29,124 bases of DNA from an uncultured Sutterella sp. (GTDB taxonomy: Bacteria > Pseudomonadota > Gammaproteobacteria > Burkholderiales > Burkholderiaceae_F), in the NCBI GenBank assembly GCA_905212345.1, contig CAJMEC010000017.1:1-29124 (forward strand), read 5' to 3'. Each line of letters begins with the position of its first letter. Within the stretch, counting starts at the first letter, position 1. Below are positions 15,862 to 22,733 of this stretch, piece after piece. Below the pieces are notes generated by a model that saw only the letters and a program-made list of their open reading frames with translations, searched no databases and was not told the origin of the DNA. A program made the position numbers and the translations under genes.

Positions 15862-16256
15862 ACGTCAACAGAAGTGGATTCATTAAAAAACTGCTGCAAG
15901 ATGATACACGCTGCCTCATCGTCTATAAAGTCTGCTTCACTATCAACAACGGCCGAGGTATAACGTTCATCAATTCTGTTAACCGGCAAATGAAACCGAC
16001 CCTCAAGTTGCCTTGCAAAACGCTCACATCGATTTGTCATTTCGTGAGATTGACCATCAGGATGCCTAGGTATTCCTACAACAAAAGCCACCGGCGACCA
16101 TTCTCTCACCAACGCGTTTATTCCATTCCAACGAGATTGAACCGTCCGGGAATCAATAATCCGGTAGGGACTCGCTTGCCGCGTCAGGGTATTTCCAAGC
16201 GCAACACCTATTCTTTTCTCACCGAAATCAAAGCCAATAATTACTCCGTCGCTCAT
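15858..16256 (-). CDS. ruvX: RuvX/YqgF family putative pre-16S rRNA nuclease
   Basis: A 132-residue RNase H-fold protein of the YqgF/RuvX family, implicated in 16S rRNA 5' maturation and earlier called a Holliday-junction resolvase. Visible: the N-terminal acidic strand GFDFGEKRIGVALG (Asp10), VVGIPRHPDG and the late IDERYTSA and DSEADFIDDEAA segments. The frame runs upstream to 16280, but ATG 16256 is chosen because it overlaps the yqgE stop as ATGA and gives the family N-terminus. yqgE-ruvX is a widespread conserved pair. Confidence 0.92.
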   Translation of the reverse strand: MSDGVIIGFDFGEKRIGVALGNTLTRQASPYRIIDSRTVQSRWNGINALVREWSPVAFVVGIPRHPDGQSHEMTNRCERFARQLEGRFHLPVNRIDERYTSAVVDSEADFIDDEAACIILQQFFNESTSVDV

Positions 16257-16828
16257 GCGTGCCCCACTTCTTCTCCCCACGCTTCCAGTGTGGTTGAATC
16301 AATACCTAAAAGTTTCAACGCCTTCTCGTAACGCTCTTCAATCGGTGTGTCGAAAATAATTTTTTCATCCGCTGGCGCAATCAGCCAACCACTCACGGAC
16401 AATTCCGCTTCCAACTGTCCCTCGCTCCATCCCGAATAACCAAGCGAGAGCAAAAATTTTTCCGGAGCACCTTCACAAGCTCCGATTGCTTCCAAAACAT
16501 CACGGGACGTCGACAAATAGATTTGGTCAGTCACCTGCATGGTCGAGTGATACTTCTTGTTGGCACTGTGCAACACAAAGCCTCTTTCTATCTGAACGGG
16601 ACCGCCATCGTAAAGAAAAACGTCTTTTAGTGCCGGATTCTTATTTTCAATCCCGATTCTTTGCAAAAGCGATTCCACACTGAGACGAATGGAGCGGTTA
16701 ATGACAATCCCCATCGCCCCGCTTTTTGTATGCTCGCAAAGGTAAACAACCGTCCCAGCAAATGTCGGGTCCTTCATATTGGGTGCTGCAATCAAAAAAT
16801 GATCTTTATAGGAAACAAATTCTGCCAT
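16253..16828 (-). CDS. yqgE: YqgE/AlgH family protein (UPF0301)
   Basis: A 191-residue cytosolic protein of unresolved biochemical role. Family signatures are visible: HFLIAAPNMKDPTFAGTVVYLCEH at the N-terminus, GAMGIVINR, DVFLYDGGPVQ, FLLSLGYSGWSEGQLE and a terminal NSW-like region replaced by SGWLIAPADEKIIFD. The frame extends to a GTG at 16852 and an ATG at 16846. ATG 16828 is preferred since AGGGA lies about nine bases before it. First gene of the overlapping yqgE-ruvX-plsC-like operon, divergent from the YbaK-type gene. Confidence 0.92.
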   Translation of the reverse strand: MAEFVSYKDHFLIAAPNMKDPTFAGTVVYLCEHTKSGAMGIVINRSIRLSVESLLQRIGIENKNPALKDVFLYDGGPVQIERGFVLHSANKKYHSTMQVTDQIYLSTSRDVLEAIGACEGAPEKFLLSLGYSGWSEGQLEAELSVSGWLIAPADEKIIFDTPIEERYEKALKLLGIDSTTLEAWGEEVGHA

Positions 16829-16922
16829 TCTGACTTTCCCTATCATCCTCACAAAAGAGTATTTTCACACATCTGTCACGCCTGCGCTATGATGGAAGGA
16901 TTCTGTTACTTTGAGATGCATC

Positions 16923-17423
16923 ATGGTTGAAAACGTCCTCGAACAATTAATCGAACTTTTCAAAACAGGTCAGGCTCAATTCCGGGTTCTGGAGCATGCC
17001 GCAGGCGGAAAATCCAGCCAATCTGTTGCTGAAATTCGCGGCACAGAATTAGGCCAAGGCGCTAAGGCTTTGGTGTGTCACGTTAAAGGAAACGGGGTAA
17101 AGCTATATGTTTTGGCCATTTTGCCAGCCGATAAGCAGGCGGATTTGGCAAAGCTCGCCCAGGCTCTTGGTGGGCGCAGGGCTTCTCTAGCCAGTCCTGA
17201 TGAGGTTAAAGAATTAACCGGTTGCGTCTTCGGTGCGGTTCCTCCCGTAAGCCTTCACCCAGACTTAAAACTTGTTGCCGATCCGAGCCTTTATGAGCGC
17301 TACGATGAATTGGCATTTAACGCGGGCCTGTTGGATCATTCCATCATTATTAAAACGGAGGATTACAAGAGAGTTGTTCACCCTGAACTGATTGACTTCC
17401 TGAAAGACAACCCTCCGTCTTAA
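16923..17423 (+). CDS. YbaK/EbsC-type aminoacyl-tRNA deacylase
   Basis: A 166-residue single-domain protein of the YbaK/ProX (prolyl-tRNA synthetase-associated editing) superfamily. Such proteins hydrolyse mischarged aminoacyl-tRNAs in trans. Visible: EHAAGGKSSQSVAEIRGTELGQGAKALVC, a conserved lysine-bearing strand (KALV), LGGRRASLASPDEVKELTGCVFGAVPP and a C-terminal FNAGLLDHSIIIKTEDY. It resembles the YeaK-like subgroup more than YbaK itself. The in-frame TTG at 16911 is less likely than ATG 16923; neither has a strong Shine-Dalgarno. It is followed by two hairpins, the second a strong terminator. Confidence 0.85.
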   Translation: MVENVLEQLIELFKTGQAQFRVLEHAAGGKSSQSVAEIRGTELGQGAKALVCHVKGNGVKLYVLAILPADKQADLAKLAQALGGRRASLASPDEVKELTGCVFGAVPPVSLHPDLKLVADPSLYERYDELAFNAGLLDHSIIIKTEDYKRVVHPELIDFLKDNPPS

Positions 17424-17427
17424 GCAT

Positions 17428-17455
17428 TTGACACCATTATGATTTTTGGTGTTAA
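17428..17455 (+). repeat. Inverted repeat just after the YbaK-type gene
   Basis: TTGACACCA (17428-17436) pairs with TGGTGTTAA (17447-17455) with one G-U pair and a 10-base loop. It starts five bases after the stop codon. It contains a TTGACA that could pass as a -35 box, but no good -10 follows, so a 3' hairpin of the upstream gene is more likely. Confidence 0.45.
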
Positions 17456-17466
17456 CACTCCTTTTC

Positions 17467-17520
17467 AAGTCAGCTAAAAAGGTCTATCATTTGCGACTTT
17501 CTTTTTTAGCTGACTTTTTT
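17467..17520 (+). terminator. Intrinsic terminator ahead of the first DUF2721 gene
   Basis: AAGTCAGCTAAAAAG (17467-17481) pairs with the TTTTTAGCTGACTT arm (17503-17516) around a long loop, followed by T to 17520. The T-run ends six bases before the ATG at 17527. Confidence 0.85.
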
Positions 17521-17526
17521 ATTGCC

Positions 17527-17952
17527 ATGATTGATTACGGCACAGTTCTTCAAGCTGCCCTCACGCCGATTACTTTGATTTCCGGCGTCGGCTTGCTCTT
17601 GGTGTCCATGACTAATCGCTACAACCACTCCACTGACCGTTTGCGCCAGCTGTTGCGTGAAAGCGATGCCATCAAACCCCGAAAAGACGATGATCTTGAT
17701 CACGCCATTGAATTGATTTTCCTGCGTGTTCGACTTTTGCGCAAAGCGATCCTCCTTATTGTTCTTTCCGGTATGTTTAGCGCCCTTTTGGTGTTAATGA
17801 GCATTTTTGAAATCGCCCTTGGGGATGATTTCATGGTGCTCAAATCCATTTTGCTTTTGATTGCTATCGTGATGGTTGTGGTATCCACTCTTATTTTTGC
17901 CAAAGAAGTCGGCACTTCCATGAAAGCGCTGGGCTTGAGCGTTCACCACTAA
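17527..17952 (+). CDS. DUF2721 membrane protein, copy 1
   Basis: A 141-residue predicted inner-membrane protein of the uncharacterised DUF2721 family. One hydrophobic segment lies near the N-terminus (about residues 10-28) and two more in the C-terminal half (about 75-97 and 103-125). The most conserved stretch is TLISGVGLLL followed by RYNHSTDRLRQLLRE, a basic cytosolic-looking segment, then an acidic linker. The frame runs upstream to an in-frame start at 17446 through the terminator hairpin; ATG 17527 is chosen because it aligns with the start of copy 2. No Shine-Dalgarno is visible. Function unknown. It is followed 12 bases later by its paralogue. Confidence 0.85.
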   Translation: MIDYGTVLQAALTPITLISGVGLLLVSMTNRYNHSTDRLRQLLRESDAIKPRKDDDLDHAIELIFLRVRLLRKAILLIVLSGMFSALLVLMSIFEIALGDDFMVLKSILLLIAIVMVVVSTLIFAKEVGTSMKALGLSVHH

Positions 17953-17964
17953 AGGAGCAGAAAC

Positions 17965-18393
17965 ATGGTTGAATATCATCAGATGCTTACCACGTCACTG
18001 CCCCCGGTGACATTAATTTCAGGCGTTGGTCTCTTGCTCTTGGCAATGACCGCCCGTTATAACCACTCGACAAACCGTGTACGCCAGCTGCTACGCGAGC
18101 GCAATTCGATTGCTCCGAGAGAAAACCAAGATCTCAATCATGAAATCGATTTGATCTTCGAGAGAGCGTCTCTGTTGAGAATGTCTATTCTCACTGTTGT
18201 TCTTTCCGCAACATTCAGTGGTTTGCAAGTGTTGGCGGGCATTCTTGAGTGCCTTTTCATGTTGGACTTGGATGTTTTAAAACTCGGAGCCCTTATTCTG
18301 TCTATCGCTTGCCTGCTTGTTTCAACCATTTATTTCGTCAAAGAAGTTTCACTTTCAACCAAAGCTATTGGGCTTAGCGTTGAACACCGCTAA
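17965..18393 (+). CDS. DUF2721 membrane protein, copy 2
   Basis: A 142-residue paralogue of the preceding gene, sharing TLISGVGLLLL, RYNHSTNRVRQLLRE and the C-terminal KEVSLSTKAIGLSVEH pattern, with the same three-segment membrane layout. AAAGGAG lies before the ATG at 17965, in contrast to copy 1. The 12-base gap indicates co-transcription and a tandem duplication that has diverged substantially. The proteins may form a hetero-oligomer, which is inference. A convergent hairpin region follows. Confidence 0.88.
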   Translation: MVEYHQMLTTSLPPVTLISGVGLLLLAMTARYNHSTNRVRQLLRERNSIAPRENQDLNHEIDLIFERASLLRMSILTVVLSATFSGLQVLAGILECLFMLDLDVLKLGALILSIACLLVSTIYFVKEVSLSTKAIGLSVEHR

Positions 18394-18403
18394 GTGATAA
18401 ATA

Positions 18404-18437
18404 CCGCCGATTGATCTTTTCTGATTTCAATCGGCGG
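18404..18437. terminator. Convergent hairpin between DUF2721 copy 2 and the patatin gene
   Basis: CCGCCGATTGA (18404-18414) pairs perfectly with TCAATCGGCGG (18427-18437). T-tails are weak on both strands (GTTC on plus, TATTTAT on minus), but its place between convergent genes suggests a shared terminator. Confidence 0.65.
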
Positions 18438-18444
18438 GTTCAAA

Positions 18445-20694
18445 CTATTGAAGCGGACGCCCCCAGAAAAAGTATACGGCCGAATCATTATCACTAGTCT
18501 GTCCAAAGGCTAAATACAAGGGGCCAAAAATAGAATCGGCTGCTACGTAAGCGCTGACTGCTTTTTTCCACACCCCCAGATCTTTATCACTCAGATAGGT
18601 CGGCAGCACATCTTCCTGAACCCGACCTATTTCAAATCCGGCTCCAACGTAAATGGGGAAACCAAAGACATCTGTGTGTCGCAGACGCTTTGATAATTGC
18701 AGACGCCCCAAGACCATGTCAGATCCACTGTATCGCCCGTAGTAGGCACCGGACATATTGAAAAGTCCTCCCAGAGGATAGCGTCCCGGGATTGTTGAAG
18801 AACCGGCCTTGCCGGATAAAACACTCACCCAACCATCGCCCCAATCCCACGGGAAAATAGTTTCCAGATAAAAATCGGAGACTTCGGGATCCGCAGAATT
18901 TTCCATCTGGTCATAGCGTCTGGCACGAGCATCCAAATAAAAACCTTTCGTCGGGAAATTAACATTATCCAGCGTATCGTATTGCCAACTGATTTCGACA
19001 AAAGATGCTTCATCATCCATGGAGTTATAGCCTGGAATTTCTCCAACTGAAACTTTACTTTGAGCCGAAACATAACCAACTCCGGCTCTTAAAACAGAAG
19101 CTTTTCCAAGTTCTAAACCTAAAGACAGAGAGCCTTCCAGTGTCTTATTTTTTAGTGTCGCCAGTGCGTGACTGGAGCCGTTGTACCAGTCATATCGCTG
19201 ACTTTCATAACGAATTTCTGGCATGAAAAAAAGCGGACTGGCAGCGCCCAGCGGCTGATAAAAACTGGTGGAAAAATAGCTATCCTTCCCAATTTGCGCT
19301 TCGTTACGCCACTCTCCTCCCCAGGAATTTAACCACCCCATGGTATGAGCCACTAGGAAATCGAATGTATGCTCCTGATTGAAGTCCGTAGAAATCTTTC
19401 CCCCAACCCGAATAGTGTTGTAACCCCAAGGTTTTTCCTGCGGCCTCCAGACTAAAGTTTGAGTACCATTGGGTCCCGGTTCAAATGTGTACGGAACCAA
19501 TGTGAAATCATCCGTTGCCCAAATTTTCGCACTCGCTTGAGCGATCTGATCCTCCGTAATGGGTTTTGTCAAATCCAAATCAGCGCTTTTTATAACGCTT
19601 TTCGGATTGACCACCTCTAACCCCTGAACTTGTACTGAGTCAACTTGTCTGGCTTGAGGCGGCTGAACCGCTGACTGCCGGGCCAAGTTCCACTGTTCAA
19701 ACGCTTTTTGTGAAACCGCCAACCGTTTTAACTGAGGTCCATATTTTTGGGCACTTTTCTCGCCGGCTTCAATAATAGCCTCCGCTTTCTGGAAATCCCC
19801 CGCATTGAAACCGGTTAAATCCGTTGTGATCAAAATGTCTTTTTCAGTCAAAAGGGATTTGGAGTGATCCACATTTCTTTCAGTCAAAATGCCAATCATT
19901 TGTCCCATCACGCCCGCCACAGAGTGGATGTCTTTGGATTTTCCTAAAGGCGTGCCGGCGTTAACCGCAATGATGATATCCGCGCCCATGGCTTTAGCTT
20001 GTTCAACGGGAAGGTTCTGCGCTAATCCACCGTCGACCAGCACTAGGTTTTTATAGGGAAACGGAGAAAATGCTCCCGGCACCGACATTGAAGATCGCAT
20101 GGCATCGGCCAATGTAACGTCCTTTTGCATCACAACAGCCTCACCGGTGTCCAAGTCTGTTGCAACCGCCGCAAAGGGGATAGAAAGTTTTGACAGGTCT
20201 GTCACTGAACTGACGTGACGCGTAATGGATCGTAAAAAGATTTCCAAGTGTTGAGCCGGGACTACGGAGTCCGGGAAAAGTACTCCTTTATTTGATAACC
20301 CTATTTCTTGTGTGCCCAATCCTTTAAAGTCGTCTTGCCTACGACGCCAGTTTATCTCATCACGATCCGGGCGCAGGGCAAACATTTCTTTCCAATCCAC
20401 TCCCAAAATAATGTCTTGCATTTGCTCCACGGAATAGCCCGAGGCATAACCGCCGCCCACCATGGCCCCCATGCTTGTACCAGCCACAATATCAATTTTT
20501 ACACCTAACCGTTCTAATTCACGGATAACCCCAACGTGTGAAAAGCCCCGCGCGCCGCCCCCGGAAAGAACCAGTGCGACTTTGGGACGCGAGAGCGTTA
20601 AAGAGTCCGCCTGCTGCACGGTTTCTGCTGAGGCAAACATACAAAACGCCAGGCTTAACGCAAACAATAAGAACTGAAAAGCTCGATGTAACAT
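18445..20694 (-). CDS. Patatin-like type Vd autotransporter (PlpD-like phospholipase with BamA-type barrel)
   Basis: A 749-residue exported outer-membrane protein. A signal peptide spans about residues 1-23 (hydrophobic core then CMFASA-E). The patatin phospholipase domain covers about 37-245, with the oxyanion loop SGGGARG (44-50), the nucleophile motif GTSMG (Ser74) and the catalytic DGG (Asp221). A POTRA-like segment follows around 345-420, and the C-terminal half is rich in aromatic beta strands typical of a 16-strand BamA/TpsB-type barrel. This order matches P. aeruginosa PlpD (type Vd secretion). AAGGA precedes the ATG at 20694. It is divergent from galE. Likely role: surface or secreted lipase acting on phospholipids; the target is not determinable. 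Confidence 0.93.
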   Translation of the reverse strand: MLHRAFQFLLFALSLAFCMFASAETVQQADSLTLSRPKVALVLSGGGARGFSHVGVIRELERLGVKIDIVAGTSMGAMVGGGYASGYSVEQMQDIILGVDWKEMFALRPDRDEINWRRRQDDFKGLGTQEIGLSNKGVLFPDSVVPAQHLEIFLRSITRHVSSVTDLSKLSIPFAAVATDLDTGEAVVMQKDVTLADAMRSSMSVPGAFSPFPYKNLVLVDGGLAQNLPVEQAKAMGADIIIAVNAGTPLGKSKDIHSVAGVMGQMIGILTERNVDHSKSLLTEKDILITTDLTGFNAGDFQKAEAIIEAGEKSAQKYGPQLKRLAVSQKAFEQWNLARQSAVQPPQARQVDSVQVQGLEVVNPKSVIKSADLDLTKPITEDQIAQASAKIWATDDFTLVPYTFEPGPNGTQTLVWRPQEKPWGYNTIRVGGKISTDFNQEHTFDFLVAHTMGWLNSWGGEWRNEAQIGKDSYFSTSFYQPLGAASPLFFMPEIRYESQRYDWYNGSSHALATLKNKTLEGSLSLGLELGKASVLRAGVGYVSAQSKVSVGEIPGYNSMDDEASFVEISWQYDTLDNVNFPTKGFYLDARARRYDQMENSADPEVSDFYLETIFPWDWGDGWVSVLSGKAGSSTIPGRYPLGGLFNMSGAYYGRYSGSDMVLGRLQLSKRLRHTDVFGFPIYVGAGFEIGRVQEDVLPTYLSDKDLGVWKKAVSAYVAADSIFGPLYLAFGQTSDNDSAVYFFWGRPLQ

Positions 20695-20784
20695 GAACAG
20701 ATTCCTTTTTAGTCCATCTTAATGTTAATTGGGCACTATTGCAGTATCATTTTTGGTATTTCGACGACTGTAGGAATTTTAAAA

Positions 20785-21783
20785 ATGCGTATTTTGCTCA
20801 CGGGCGGAGCCGGATTTATCGGTTCACACACGGCAGTAGAAATGACCAAAAGCGGCCATGAGGTGGTCATTTATGACAATTTCTGCAATAGCGACGCTTC
20901 CGTCTTAGAGCGGCTTGAAGAAATATTGGGTAAGCCCGTTACTTTTGAAGAAGGCGACATTCGTGACTACAGCCGTATGCATGAAGTGCTCAAGAAACAC
21001 CAAATTGAAGCGGTTGTGCACTTTGCCGGTCTAAAAGCGGTTGGCGAGTCTGTAGAAAAACCGTTAGAGTACTACGACAACAACATCTGCGGAACCGTTA
21101 CGCTTTTGCGCGCCATGAAAGACCTCGGCGTCAAACGCCTTATCTTTTCATCAAGCGCTACGGTCTATGGAACTCCTCAATATTTGCCGCTTGATGAAAA
21201 TCATCCGTTATCGGTCACCAATCCGTACGGTCGCACGAAACTTCAGGTTGAAGAAATTCTGTCTGATCTCTGCGCAAGCGACCCCGAATGGTCTGCGGTT
21301 TGCTTGAGATATTTCAACCCGATCGGCGCCCATGAAAGCGGATTGATCGGAGAAAATCCAAGAGGTATTCCCAATAATCTTTTACCTTATGTTGCTCGCG
21401 TGGCTGCCGGTCAACTGGAGGCGGTCCGCGTTTTTGGCAATGATTACGATACGCCGGACGGCACAGGCGTGCGAGATTACATCCACGTTGTGGACCTGGC
21501 CAAGGGCCACGTAAACGCCGCGCAATACAGCTTGACTCACAAAGGGTGGATTGCCATTAACTTAGGAACAGGTGTCGGCTACTCTGTTCTCGATATCATT
21601 CATGCCTACGAAAAAGCCTGTGGCAAACCCATTCCCTATAAGATCGTTGAGCGTCGCGCAGGCGATGTCGGTAGCAATTGGGCCAACCCTAAACGCGCAT
21701 TGGAATTACTGGGTTGGAAAGCGCAATACGGACTCGAGGAGATGTGTCGCCACTCTTGGGCCTTCCAGAAAAATTGCCACTAA
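20785..21783 (+). CDS. galE: UDP-glucose 4-epimerase
   Basis: A 332-residue short-chain-dehydrogenase-fold enzyme interconverting UDP-glucose and UDP-galactose with bound NAD. The Rossmann motif GGAGFIG (7-13), the catalytic Ser124 in FSSSATVYG and the Tyr148-X3-Lys152 pair in NPYGRTK are present, followed by RYFNPIGAHESGLIGE and GVRDYIHVVDLAKGH typical of GalE. The frame extends upstream to 20722, but ATG 20785 with AGGA nearby gives the normal N-terminus. Its stop overlaps that of the convergent rmlD-like gene by three bases. Confidence 0.95.
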   Translation: MRILLTGGAGFIGSHTAVEMTKSGHEVVIYDNFCNSDASVLERLEEILGKPVTFEEGDIRDYSRMHEVLKKHQIEAVVHFAGLKAVGESVEKPLEYYDNNICGTVTLLRAMKDLGVKRLIFSSSATVYGTPQYLPLDENHPLSVTNPYGRTKLQVEEILSDLCASDPEWSAVCLRYFNPIGAHESGLIGENPRGIPNNLLPYVARVAAGQLEAVRVFGNDYDTPDGTGVRDYIHVVDLAKGHVNAAQYSLTHKGWIAINLGTGVGYSVLDIIHAYEKACGKPIPYKIVERRAGDVGSNWANPKRALELLGWKAQYGLEEMCRHSWAFQKNCH

Positions 21784-22733
21784 ATTTTTTGACAATAATG
21801 ACTTAATGTCGCATCTAACGCCTCCTGCCAGGGGCGAGGTGCGATTGGTAGTTGTGAGTAAAGTTTTTCCGTATCAAGCCGGCAATTAAGAGGCCTTGGT
21901 TCCAAAGACGGATAATCCGCTGTTTTTGCGCTAACAATGTTTTTATTCAAAGCCCAACTTATGCCGGCTTTTTTGAGAACACGAAGAATGTATTGCGCAC
22001 ACTCATAGCGGGAACAAAAACCTTGATTGGCAAAATGATAAATGCCCTGAAAGGGGGTGCCGTTCTTGAACTGATTCAGTAAAAGGTTAATGACTTCCGC
22101 CACATCTCTTGCGCTGGTGGGCGAGCCCCATTGATCCGTCACAACAGAAACTTCCGATTGTTCCTGCAATCTTTTACAAAAACTCGAAACAAAATTGAGA
22201 TGGCCTGCAGCATGAAGCCACGAAAGTCTGAGAATCAACGCTTGGGAATTGTGTTTTAAAACCAGATCCTCTCCTTTGGCCTTTGTTTTCCCGTATGCGT
22301 TAATCGGATTCTTTAGATCTGACTCCTTCCAAGCTTTTTCTCCATTTCCGTTAAAGACATAATCTGTACTTAAATGCACGAAATACGCTCTCAACTCCGA
22401 GGCCGCCCGAGCCATGAATGCCGGCGCTTCGGCGTTGATAGTTTGAGCTTCATGAAAATAAACTGGAACCTTGTCAACAGCCGTAAAAGCTGCCGCATTC
22501 ACAATCGCGTCGCAGCGCAGCGTGGTGATATCTCCCCGCCAAAGATATATCCCTTCACGTACCGGCTTGAGCCCGGCCAGCTCACGCAAGAGATATCGAT
22601 AAACCGCTTCGGGGCAGAGCAAATCACCGCCGAATTGTTTTCTCTTCGGGCAAATCCAATCGAAGTCATCTCTAAAAAGCTCTAAAAGAGAACTGCCTAC
22701 TTGTCCGTCTGCGCCAAACAACACAACTTTCAA
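21780..22733 (-). CDS. rmlD: dTDP-4-dehydrorhamnose reductase family protein (RmlD/RfbD)
   Basis: A 317-residue NADPH-dependent reductase completing dTDP-L-rhamnose synthesis. The nucleotide motif GADGQVG (7-13), LSTDYVFNG (121-129), the catalytic Tyr147 and Lys151 in NAYGKTKAKGE, and RLSWLHA are present. It is longer than usual RmlD (about 300) because of an insertion near residues 28-66. It starts at TTG 22733, overlapping the uvrA stop as TTGA; the purine-rich uvrA end (GGGAAAG) can serve as its ribosome-binding site, so translational coupling is likely. No rmlA, rmlB or rmlC is in the window. A related nucleotide-sugar reductase function cannot be excluded. Confidence 0.88.
   Translation of the reverse strand: MKVVLFGADGQVGSSLLELFRDDFDWICPKRKQFGGDLLCPEAVYRYLLRELAGLKPVREGIYLWRGDITTLRCDAIVNAAAFTAVDKVPVYFHEAQTINAEAPAFMARAASELRAYFVHLSTDYVFNGNGEKAWKESDLKNPINAYGKTKAKGEDLVLKHNSQALILRLSWLHAAGHLNFVSSFCKRLQEQSEVSVVTDQWGSPTSARDVAEVINLLLNQFKNGTPFQGIYHFANQGFCSRYECAQYILRVLKKAGISWALNKNIVSAKTADYPSLEPRPLNCRLDTEKLYSQLPIAPRPWQEALDATLSHYCQKI

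Noticed and set aside
17446..17526. Upstream extension of DUF2721 copy 1
   Set aside because: The extension would translate the terminator hairpin and does not align with copy 2.
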